A stretch of 64,000 bases of DNA from assembly GCF_000439435.1 (NCBI RefSeq), contig NC_021846.1:744001-808000 (forward strand). The letters run 5' to 3'. The notes under the pieces were generated by a model. That model saw nothing but the letters and a program-made list of their open reading frames with translations, was not told where the DNA came from and made no database searches. Positions 1 to 9,227 of this stretch are shown piece after piece; positions within the stretch are counted from its first letter, which is position 1, and each line of letters starts with the position of its first letter. Origin of the DNA: Spiroplasma taiwanense CT-1. Lineage in GTDB: Bacteria > Bacillota_I > Bacilli_A > Mycoplasmatales > Mycoplasmataceae. Made by a program: the position numbers and the translations under genes.

Positions 1-12
1 TAAATTTTTCAT
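1..12 (-). CDS. 5' end of a gene cut by the window edge
   Basis: Only the first four codons (Met-Lys-Asn-Leu) lie inside the window. The start is supported by a GAGGT Shine-Dalgarno sequence just upstream, which begins 4 nt after the stop codon of the FGGY-type kinase gene, so the two genes are probably co-transcribed. Nothing can be said about function. Confidence 0.5.
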
Positions 13-21
13 ATTACCTCA

Positions 22-1224
22 TTATGTAATAAATTTTTTTAAATCATTTATAAAAATTTGATTTTTATCTCTAAAAGTTATTTGCTCTTTAAATTCATTA
101 ATAAGCACACTTTGAATATATTTTGAATCAAAAATAGCACCTGAAGCAATTATTTTTATTTTAGTTCCTAAACTTTTTTGCATTTTTTCAAGAGCAAATT
201 TTAATTTATTTTTAAATTGAATAATTACAGAATATAAAAGATCTAAATCAAAATCAAATTCTAAAAATTTTGTACTAAATTTTCTAAAGTTTGCTTTTTC
301 AAAAAAGTTTATTTCTTCTTCAATGAATGTACATTCACTTAAATCAAAATTATCAATATCTTTGATTGAAATATTTAATTGAGAGCATGCTATAAAAATA
401 TTATTTCCCCCATTTGAAGATACTGTTCCATAAACATATTTATTATCTAAAGTTTCATAGCAATATTGTTCTTCAAGTAAATTTTGAATAGGTTTATCAA
501 CAAGTAATCTAATTCCAAATGTTCTATTTGCAGATAAAATAGCTACATTTTTTTCTTTTAAAACATTTAAACCTAAAACTGTATTTGGAATTCCAAAATT
601 TACTTTGCAATCATAGTTATTTAATTTTATATCATATCACTCTAATTTTTTATAAATTTCAGGACATATAATATTTTCTCTATTTACATATTTTAATAAC
701 TTTGGACTAAATTTAGATGTTTTAAAATCTAAAAGACCGGTTGAAGAAGCATCAACTATATCAATTATATTTTTATTAATTAATTTAATTGCAAAATACC
801 CTTTTAAAGTTGTAAAAGAATAAGCCTTTATTGGTGTTTCTTTTAATTTAAATGAAGGAAAAACTGTAATATTTAAAATATTATTAATTTTCTTGGCAGC
901 AATTAAGTCTTGTGAATTAATTTTTGGAATTAAAGCATCATGTGGTGTATAACCTTTTCCAATTTGATTTAAATTTTCGTCTAGTAAAAAAAGAAACATA
1001 GTAGAACAAGTAAAAATAATTCTTAGTCCTTTTTGATATTTATCTGTAAATTTAGTTATTTTTTCATTAAATCAATCTATTGCTTTATTTGCTGAGGCAA
1101 AATTGTGATTATCGAAATATATTTCAGCATTTGATAATTTTTCATACTCTAATTGATTATTATTTTGATCAAAAATTTTATACTCAATATACATATCTCC
1201 AAAATAAATATAAATTGTATTCAT
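22..1224 (-). CDS. Divergent FGGY-family carbohydrate kinase
   Basis: A 400-residue protein that resembles FGGY sugar kinases, which phosphorylate sugars or polyols in the cytoplasm. The FGGY-like parts are a short motif around residues 158-162 (DASST, followed by the usual '..L.D..T...SP.LL' pattern) and a C-terminal ATPase-type segment with IIASGA near residue 360. It is about 100 residues shorter than typical family members (around 500). The N-terminal phosphate loop, normally D-x-G-T-T-S, is not recognisable: the protein begins MNTIYIYFGDMYIEYK. The Trp at residue 196 is a TGA codon. The ATG is preceded by GAGGT at short spacing. The substrate cannot be inferred, and loss of the phosphate loop raises doubt about catalysis. 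It sits directly upstream of another gene that leaves the window. Confidence 0.6.
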
Positions 1225-1271
1225 ACATACCTCACTAAAAATATTATAAGTTAAAAAGCAAATTTAAAAAT

Positions 1272-1297
1272 AAAAATCAGCATATTTGCTGATTTTT
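1272..1297. terminator. Bidirectional rho-independent terminator
   Basis: An 11-bp perfect stem (AAAAATCAGCA / TGCTGATTTTT) with a 4-nt loop and U-rich tails on both strands. It lies just after the stop of the small Cys-rich frame (minus strand) and upstream of the kinase gene. Confidence 0.85.
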
Positions 1298-1304
1298 ATT
1301 TTTT

Positions 1305-1376
1305 TTAGCCATGATTTTTATCATTTTTGCACATACCACAATCTTTGCAATTATCTTCTAATTTACATTCTATTAT
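1305..1376 (-). other. Possible Cys-rich mini-protein without a canonical start
   Basis: The minus strand holds an open frame of about 23 residues ending at TAA, with four cysteines (IIECKLEDNCKDCGMCK...), directly followed by a strong terminator. The frame stays open a further 20-odd codons upstream, but there is no ATG, GTG or TTG. An AAAGGAAG Shine-Dalgarno-like run lies about 8 nt before two consecutive ATA codons, so an ATA start is the only reasonable option. The spaced cysteines suggest a metal- or redox-binding peptide. This may equally be a chance frame. Confidence 0.25.
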
Positions 1377-1465
1377 TTTTTCACTTCCTTTTGTAAATAT
1401 TTTAAAACTAATTATATAAAAAAAGATACTTATATAAAAAAACTAATTATTTTACTTTTTTTGAA

Positions 1466-1950
1466 TTACTTTTTTTGAATTAAATCTTTTTTTTCTTCTA
1501 ATTCAGGTCTTTTATAAGTTTCTGCACCAATCATTCCAAAAAAAGAACCTGTAACAACAAATATCCCACTTATACCAAAGAAAATAAATAATAAACCTGA
1601 AAGTAAAATATATATACCTTGACTTACTGTTGAAGAAACAATAATAAATGGTAAAAGTGAAGCTAATATTAAAATTGTACCAGTTGTTAAGCCAACAAAA
1701 TAGCCAATTCTTTGTTTATATGCTTTTCTTGAATTTATAAAAATTAAGAAAAAGTAATAATTACAATAATAACTAATGAACTTATAAATAAAGATATACC
1801 TATTGAAGTTATTTGAGTTAATACTTTTTCTGATAAAGAATTAAGCCATTCACCAATATCTCTTAATTTACTAAAACTGTCTATTGCAATTTGTTTAATA
1901 CTCATCATAAAAACAGAAACAATTAGTATTGGAACTAATGAGGCTAACAT
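1466..1950 (-). pseudogene. Frameshifted multi-pass membrane protein
   Basis: Two overlapping frames together read as one small membrane protein. The first (1744-1950, 68 aa from MLASLVPILIV) holds two hydrophobic segments and stops at TAA in a T-rich run. The second frame, shifted by -1, continues without a start codon as '..FINSRKAYKQRIGYFVG..' through two more hydrophobic segments to TAA at 1466. The junction is a T5-C-TTAAT5 tract, so a one-base homopolymer indel (real or a sequencing error) is the simplest cause. An AGGA motif sits 9 nt before the ATG. A perfect 14-bp tandem duplication (1452-1465 and 1466-1479) covers the 3' end. Family not recognised. Confidence 0.55.
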
Positions 1951-1997
1951 AAAATGGGATCCTATATGGCATAATGTTTTTGAAACTTTAGTCCTTT

Positions 1998-2660
1998 TTA
2001 TATCCTTTCTAAAAAAACACTTAATGTTTTTGAAATTATTTCACTACCTTTAGAAAGAATTTGTCTAAATTGTTCTTCATTAGTTTTACTTCCAATTTTA
2101 TCACTTATTACTTTTAAACTAATTATTGGCTTTTTAAAAATATATGCTGCTTGAAAAAAAGCACCACATTCCATATCAAATATTTCAATTGATTTATCAA
2201 TTTTGAAAATTATTTGATCAAATAATTTTTGTGAATTTATAAAAACATCACTTGAACAAATATTTGCATATTTAAAATTTTTATTTAATTTTTCATTTAA
2301 GTTTTTATCTGATAAATAATATTCTTGCATTTTTGGCACTTGACCTAATTTATAACCAAAACCAGTTGCATCAACATTTCCTAAATATGACTTATTAACT
2401 AAAACAACGTCTAATTGATTTAACACTAAACCAACACAACCACTTAATCCTGCATTAATATAATAATTAAAATCATATTTTTGATTAACATATGTAAAGC
2501 AAGTTGAAGCATTTATTAGACCAACATTAGAAATAGCAATATAAATATTATTTGAACAATAAATTTTAAATGGTTTTTCTTCAACTAATTTTGCATTTAT
2601 ATTTGAAATAAATGCTTTTGCTTCTTCTTCCATTGCAAATAATACACAGTATTTTTCCAT
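1998..2660 (-). CDS. mtnN: 5'-methylthioadenosine/S-adenosylhomocysteine nucleosidase
   Basis: A 220-residue cytosolic enzyme that cleaves adenine from MTA and SAH, recycling products of S-adenosylmethionine-dependent reactions. It spans the full family length. The opening FAMEEEA supplies the catalytic Glu (residue 11). FDMECGA near 164 is the family's 'EMEAAA' ribose-contacting motif with Cys-Gly replacing two Ala. VISDKIG carries the catalytic Asp at 187. Its ATG overlaps the stop of the upstream HAD-NadD-YqeK frame (TAATG), implying translational coupling and a shared transcript. Confidence 0.93.
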   Translation of the reverse strand: MEKYCVLFAMEEEAKAFISNINAKLVEEKPFKIYCSNNIYIAISNVGLINASTCFTYVNQKYDFNYYINAGLSGCVGLVLNQLDVVLVNKSYLGNVDATGFGYKLGQVPKMQEYYLSDKNLNEKLNKNFKYANICSSDVFINSQKLFDQIIFKIDKSIEIFDMECGAFFQAAYIFKKPIISLKVISDKIGSKTNEEQFRQILSKGSEIISKTLSVFLERI

Positions 2661-4624
2661 TATTTATTTCCTTTTACTCAATATTGATAACTTTGTTTTA
2701 AATCATTTCCTATAGAATCCATTCCTGTTTTTTTAATAGCTTCTTCATATTGATTTTCTAAAAGCATTTTAAATCCTAATACTAAATCTGATTTTACAAT
2801 TGCTCTAAATTCATCAACTCTTGGATAATTTCTTTCTGAAGATATTTTATCTGCGCAAAAAACTATCATATCAAGAATACTCATTTCTTTTGAAGCCACT
2901 GTATGTTTAAAAATTGAATTAATAATTTCATCATCATTAAATAATCAATCATATTTTAAATGCATAGCGCCAACATAAGAATGTCAAACTGGTTTTGGTT
3001 CATTAATTTTTTCAATGCAATATTTTTCTAAATATTTCATTAAAACTTTTTCATCTCATTGTTTTGAAATGTCATGTAATGTTCCTGCAATAAATGCTTT
3101 TTTTAAATCATAATTATTAAGTCTTGCTAAATCTAAAGTCATTTGCCCAACATTTAGGCTGTGAAAAAATCTTTTCTCATCCATTTTACTTTCTAATCTT
3201 TCATATAAATATAAAAGATTATAATTTACATAATCATTAATTTCTTTAATTTGAAGATTTAAATCCTCTAAGTTTCTAATTTTTGTAGAACTTAAGTGAT
3301 TATTTTCAAATTCAAATGTTTCCAAATTATATTTTTCCACAATTTTTTGATTAATATCTTCTGTTCTTAAAAAAATTTTAAATTCTATTGCTTTAATCAA
3401 TTCGTTAAAATTATCCCATTTTTCAAAATTATCCAATTGATCTGAGCCCATTATAAAGGCAAAACTTATATCAGGATACTTATTTTTATAGTATGAAACA
3501 GTATCATATGTATAACTTCTTTTAGTTTTTGAAATTTCATATTTTTCAATTTTTACATATTCCAAATCACTTAATGCTATTTCAAGCATTTCAAGTCTTT
3601 GTGCAACACTAGAGCTTGAAATAGTTTTAAATGGATTAACATATGCTGGAATAACTCATACTTCATCAAAACATAAATTTTTTTTACAACTTTTTATTAT
3701 ATTAATATGATCTGTATGTACAGGATCAAAACTTCCTCCAAATAGAGCAATTTTTTTCATTCTATTCTCCCTTTTTTTAATTAGTTCAATTAAATACTTT
3801 CCAACTCCATTATTATCAATTGTATCAATAACTTTTGAAGCAATTTTTTTCAAATTTTCCACAGAATTTCCTACAGCAAGTCCATTTTGGCTTCCCCTAA
3901 CCATTTCAATATCATTATTATTATCCCCAATTACATGAATTTCATTGAAATCAATTTTCATTATTTCTGCTCATTTTTTTATTCCATATAATTTATCAAT
4001 TCCCATTGGCATTGCATCCATTATTATTCTCGATTGCATTTTTGTTGAGGGATGATATAAATTTTTTTGTTCTAAAAATTTATCTAATTGTTTTACTTTT
4101 TCAACATCATTTCTCTCATCTAATGAATACATTAATTTAATTGCTTTATGAATTCCATTTTTTACATCATCAATCATTTGCAAGTAATTATCATATAAAA
4201 AGTAGTTTGGTAAATACTCTTTTGGATAATGACCATATAATTCACTATATTTTCTTATTCTCTCAGAATTTTTTAAAGCACATAGTGATGTTGCTGTGTA
4301 TAAAGAAACATCTAGATCATTTTCTATTGAATAATTAAGCAATTCAATAACTAATTCTGTTTGCATAATATGCTCAAAATAAACTTTATTTGTTATTGGA
4401 TCAGTAATTGCAGAACCATTTGAACTAATTACTGGAAGTTTTATATCAAGCTGTTTTATAAAATATTTCATATTTTGACTAGCTCTTCCTGTAACTATAA
4501 AAAAACTATTATTTGATTTTTGTTGATATTCCAAAATATCTTTAACTGTTTCATCCAATATTTTAAAATCCTCATTGTTGACAATAGTTCCATCAAGATC
4601 ACTTGCAATAAATGGTAATTTCAT
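2660..4624 (-). CDS. nadD: In-frame HAD hydrolase - NadD - YqeK (HD) fusion
   Basis: One uninterrupted frame of 654 residues covers three activities. Residues 1-288 are a Cof-type HAD hydrolase: nucleophile motif DLDGT at 9-13 and acidic motif GDNNND at 233-238. From residue 289 follows nicotinate-mononucleotide adenylyltransferase, NAD synthesis: GGSFDPVHTDH at NadD positions 8-18 and SSTKIR at 157-162. The C-terminal half is a YqeK-type HD phosphohydrolase (His at NadD position 200, HD at 229-230), a domain known to hydrolyse Ap4A. No stop separates HAD from NadD (ELIKKRENR then MKKIALFGG). A GGGAG Shine-Dalgarno 7 nt before an internal ATG at 3760 could also give a separate 366-residue NadD-YqeK. 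The start at 4624 is chosen from GGAAGAGGG 8 nt upstream. NadD-YqeK joining is familiar in mollicutes; the HAD addition may be a lost stop codon. Confidence 0.85.
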
Positions 4625-4694
4625 ATTTTTTCCCTCTTCCAATTATTTTAAATATTATTTTTAAAAAATATACTAATTTAAAACCTTAATATAA

Positions 4695-6368
4695 TTATTT
4701 TTTATATAAAAAATTGTTTAAAAAATAATCTAATGTTGTAATATCTGCTATATAAAACGTTAAATCTTTAAACTTAACCTTTGGATATAAATTTAAAATA
4801 TCATTTGTTATTATTATAAACTCATCTACAGTATCTTGTTTTATTTTTAATTGTTTTTTTATTTTTCTTATATCCTTTTCAAAAGTAGAAATTTTAGCAG
4901 AATAATTTTTTTGAAAAATATTATTAAATTCATTTGTATTTTCAAACGATCTTTTCATATTTTGCTCATTTTCTAAGTTATTTATAAAAAAATCATTAAT
5001 TACAAAAAAAGTTTTATCAAGTCTTTTTTCATATATAACTGAGTTTACTTTTAAATTTCTAACATCTTTTTTTGCTTGTTTTCAAAAATATTTATTATTT
5101 TCTGGTTCATAAACAACAATTGAAGAATATTTTTTTGAAATAATCTTCAATTTATTATTTAAAAAATAATGTAGTTCAACTTTAATTTCATTATTAAAAA
5201 TATTTAATATTTCTTTTTCAAAGTAAGTATACTTATTTAAAAAATTTTCAGTTAATCATATAAATTCTGGAAATGAAATTAAATATCTAGTACTAGTAGA
5301 ATTCGTGAAAGATATAATTGGATGTTTATAAAAAATTGAAATAAAATCTTTACTATTTTTATAATTTAATAGCATTTTAACTAGTGAAAGTAAATCATCT
5401 TTTTCAATATTTTTATCAATATTTTCAATGACAATTTCATGCAAACTATCAACATATGTTTTTAACTCATATAAATCACAAATTTTAAAAGACATTTTTA
5501 TTTGTTCAAGAATTAAAAATCATTGATATAAAGTAATTGAATTAAATAATTTTATTTTTTTAAAAACTTTATTTTTTAATTGTTTAATTTCAAGTTCAAT
5601 TTTTTCATCCTTTCTTTCATAGAAAGTTTTAATAATATCAATTCTTTTTTGTTTTTCAAAAGAATCTTCTTTTTTAAAAAGAAGATCATAATTAATTGGA
5701 TTTAATACATTAAATCGAAATTCAATTTCTTCTTCCAAATTATTAATACTAAAATATTCTTTAATTTCACAAAACTCTTTTATATAAGTATGCATTCAAA
5801 TACAAATAAATAAATCCTTATATAATTTCAAGTTATACGCTTTATTTTCAATTAATTTATCTAAATTAGAAAAAATATTAATAGTATCTGAATTATTTTC
5901 AAGCAAAGGAATAGTCCAAGAAAAAATTGATTGATAATATTTTTTTAGACTATTTTTATACATATAATATTTAAATTTTTCATTTCCAAATTTAAATACT
6001 TTTAAATCTACATTAAAAGTTGTTTTATTAGCAGTTGACAAAAGAACAAATTCTTGTATTAGTAGTCTTGCAGCAGTATAGAATAATCCACTTAAAAAAG
6101 CTTTACTTGCAATAAAATCTGCTGGAAGTGTAAGTTTATGTAATTTACCATTTATATAAACGTTACTAATATAAAAACTAATTTTTTCATTTATTTTACT
6201 TGAAAGAATTTTTAATAAAAATTCTGGTTTTTTTTGATTCATTTTAAAAACTTTAAATACATTTTCTAAATCTCGATCGGTAATTCCAAAATAGTCGAAG
6301 TAATTTAATTGATTATTGTAATCATAAAAATTTGCCTTTCCCGAAATTTTATTAAAGTCTTTTATCAT
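4695..6368 (-). CDS. Hypothetical protein, 557 aa
   Basis: A long cytoplasmic-looking protein of unknown function; no family was recognised. It is rich in Lys, Asn, Phe and Tyr, has no clear signal peptide or strong membrane segment, and has a charged, probably coiled-coil stretch around residues 220-290. Several Trp codons are TGA. Two starts are possible: ATG at 6383, with no ribosome binding site, and ATG at 6368, with GAGG 9 nt upstream. The latter is used here. It lies 66 nt downstream of the 81-residue Cys-rich gene and upstream of the HAD-NadD frame on the same strand. Confidence 0.7.
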
Positions 6369-6433
6369 ATAATCAAACCTCATTAAATTTATTATACTAA
6401 TAAATAACTTAAAACATTGATAAAATATATAAG

Positions 6434-6679
6434 TTAATTACAATGCTTTAAAATCTTTAAAAATACATATTTACAATAATCGGTAATTCTATTTAATTGT
6501 GAAATTAAAAGATAATTTGCTTTATTTTTACAAATTATACAAAAAACATCTTCATTATTAATTTTTTTAGCTTTTAAATCAATTAAAACACAGTTTTTGC
6601 AAATATACTTAAAATTATTTAATTGATCTATTGATTTTAACTCTGCATTTTTTCCACATTTAACAAATAATATTTTCAT
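6434..6679 (-). CDS. Small Cys-rich protein, 81 aa
   Basis: An 81-residue protein with paired cysteines (C8, C27-x2-C30, C47-x2-C50, plus C69 and C80) that could bind zinc, but the family is not recognised. The start has a strong GAGGAAAAG ribosome binding site. It is the first gene after a gene-free, hairpin-containing leader of about 480 nt and is followed by the 557-residue hypothetical gene on the same strand. Small zinc-ribbon proteins often act with nucleic acids; that is inference only. Confidence 0.6.
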   Translation of the reverse strand: MKILFVKCGKNAELKSIDQLNNFKYICKNCVLIDLKAKKINNEDVFCIICKNKANYLLISQLNRITDYCKYVFLKILKHCN

Positions 6680-7054
6680 ATTCTTTTCCTCTTTTGTAAA
6701 TATTTTATATATTTTTTAAAAAAATCAAAATATATAGTAAATATCACATTAAAAAATTAAAAAAAATAATTTTTTTTTAAAAAAAGTTGCATTTGTATAT
6801 TTTATTTGATATATTTATTTTGTCCTTTGGACACACTATGGCAAGGTTAATTTTTAATGGTTTCATTTCCCTTTACATCACTTTCAAGAGATGAAATTAC
6901 ATTCTAATTAAATTTATAACATCCTTTCTTTCGATTTGGCTTATTCTGAGCTTGTCATAGTTTATAAACAGGAATAAGTCTTATTCATTACTCATTCATA
7001 TCTTTTTAATTATTAGCAAATCAACAATTTAAAAATGCAAAAATGCATAATAAT
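6680..7054. other. Gene-free leader / decayed DNA with hairpins
   Basis: No convincing gene is present. The stretch holds a perfect hairpin TGTCC-TTT-GGACA at 6821-6833, an inverted repeat GCTTATTC ... GAATAAG near 6939-6979, and short open frames in code 4 that stop quickly. Examples on the minus strand are an 18-residue frame ending at 6856 and a 28-residue frame starting MKPLKINLAIV, whose GGG is too close to its ATG. It may be a structured 5' leader of the Cys-rich gene or the remains of a mobile element. Confidence 0.4.
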
Positions 7055-7081
7055 AAAAAAACACGTTCTGAGTGTTTTTTT
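7055..7081. terminator. Bidirectional terminator
   Basis: A perfect 10-bp stem (AAAAAAACAC / GTGTTTTTTT) with a 7-nt loop. Confidence 0.8.
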
Positions 7082-7105
7082 CTGTTTAAATACAGTTATA
7101 AAAAT

Positions 7106-7150
7106 AAAACCAAACATTAAAGTTAAAAATAAACTCTAGTGTTTGGTTTT
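7106..7150. terminator. Terminator downstream of lipoprotein A
   Basis: An 11-bp stem (AAAACCAAACA / TGTTTGGTTTT) with a long AT-rich loop and T-runs on both sides. It closes the long minus-strand surface locus, 9 nt after the lipoprotein A stop. Confidence 0.8.
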
Positions 7151-7158
7151 TTAATATA

Positions 7159-9201
7159 TTATCCAGTAATTTCAACTTGATTAATTGCTCATAAATTATT
7201 TTCTTTTGCAATTGAAATTGTAACAGTTTTTCCTGAGCCAAGATTATATTTATATTTTTCTTGACTAATAATTTCTGAATTTGCTACTGTTAATTTATTG
7301 TATTCAGTTTTAATATTTTCAATCATTTTTGCTTTTTGATCTGCAACTGTATCTTGAACATATTTCAATAAATCTTTCAGTCCAATTAAATTGTCTTTTA
7401 CTTGATATAAATCAGCCAAAATTCCAGCTTCTTTAATCTTGTTGACTAATGCATCAACACTTGTTGGCATATCTTTAAAGATTGGTGCTAATTTTTTTAA
7501 TAAAGATCCAATTGCAGTAAAGTCTATTTTAATTTCTTCTGCATTTTGTATTTTTTCAAAAATTAATTCCACAATTTCTTTTAAAGTTTCTGCCCCTTCA
7601 ATAAATTCAAATTCTAAAATATTATTAATTCCTAATAATGAAGATAATGGTTTTTCTAATAGATTTTTTAAAGCTCAACTTTCATTTGCTGGTTTTCCCA
7701 ATATTGCTCCTAAAAAATCCTCATTTCATAAAAGATTTAATAAATCAACATCGTTTTCTCCATTTAATCCATCAACTAATTTTTGAATTTTACTATCTTC
7801 TAGTTCTACACCTAAAAGAGAAAATATCAATGTTATTAATGCAGAATTCAATCCCTTTGTTATTGGAGTATTTGAAGCTATTTTTCCAATTAAGTTAACT
7901 AAAATAGCTGGAATATTTAAGTTTAATGCCTCAATGATTCCTTTAAACATATCTGGAAGTGAATCCAATAATTTTTTAATATCAATTGAACCGTTTAAAA
8001 TTCTTGTCATTGCATAATTAAATCCTAAATCTCCATCAACAAAATCATCTTTTTGAAATTCTTGAAGTGATTGTATTATTTTTTGAATAACCTCTGAAAA
8101 ATCTGATAAGTCAATATCTGATAAATCAAAAATCATATTTTTATAATAATCTTGTGTTGTATTTAAAAATAGTAATTTTAAAACATTTTTTAATGCAATT
8201 GGTGCATTTGTAGAGCTATTACTTCCAAAAATTGTTTCTTTAACCTTTTCAAACATTTCTTTAAAATTTAAGATATTTGAATCTGCAATTGTAGATATTT
8301 TCTTATTTCTAAATTCATTTACTTGCTCAGCTGTTAAATCAACTTCAAATTGATCACTTACAATAAAGTTTGAAAGATATAACATGCAAATTCTTGCAAA
8401 ATTTACAATTTTTGCAATTGAATCTAAATTAGATAAAACAGTTGTTTCATCTAAAACTATTTTTTTATCTCTTAATTTTGTTAAAGATAACTCCAAATTT
8501 TGCATTGCATTTTTAAAGTTTGTTGCAGAAATATCTTCTTCATTGAAATCAGCTGTTGAATCCTTAACTAATTTTTTTAAACCATTTGCAATACCAATAA
8601 ATGATAAATTGATTGTTTGAGTTCATGTCATATTTTGATATTTTTCCATACTTAATGCATCACCAAATGATTCAAGTGAATTTGCAACTTGGTCAATAAT
8701 TGGTCCAGCTTCTTTAATTGTTTCTGGTGTTAATTCAACATTAAAGTATTTTAATAATTCTGACAATGTTGTTTTTAAACTTTCTGCTTTTTCCTCATCA
8801 GTTTGTCCTGATAATGAAAAAATTGAATTTGCTACAGTTGTTATTCCTAGAAGTAAATCTTTATCTCCTGGTTGTTGTCCTTTTGTATATTCAAATCCTG
8901 TTGTTTTTAGATTTGAACCAATTAGTCCATTTTTAAAATATTTTTCTTTAAATTCTTTTAATTCTGAACTTGTTAAACTTTTTTGATTTGATTTAAATGA
9001 ATATGTTTCTAAAACATAATCAATATTATAACCACTTTTATTTAAATAAAGTGATTTTGAAACTTCTCCAAGAAATTCTTTCATCTTTTCTTGATCAAAT
9101 GTTTCATCTTCTTTTGGGGTTTTTGTTTCACATGCAATAACTGTAATACTTGTTGATGTAATTATTGAAAGTGAAGCCAATAAAGATAATAGTCTTTTCA
9201 T
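7159..9201 (-). CDS. Large lipoprotein A (MOLPALP-like)
   Basis: A 680-residue predicted surface lipoprotein. A basic start and hydrophobic leader end in lipobox VIAC with the lipidated Cys at residue 24. The mature part starts with a motif shared with its decayed paralogue at 18941-20997 ('KMKEFLGEVSK..YLNK..GYN.DYVLE.Y.F'). It continues as helix-rich repeats of '..NLDSIAKIVNFAR..' and 'APIFKDMPTSVDALVNKI'. This resembles the Mollicutes lipoprotein family called MOLPALP; the assignment is from memory of the pattern, not a search. GGAG precedes the ATG. It lies 26 nt downstream of lipoprotein B on the same strand. Confidence 0.8.
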
Positions 9202-9227
9202 ATTAAATTCTCCTTATTTATTTTTTA

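Noticed and set aside
6680-7054. RNase P RNA, tmRNA or SRP RNA in the gene-free leader
   Set aside because: None of the conserved core sequences of these RNAs was found on either strand.
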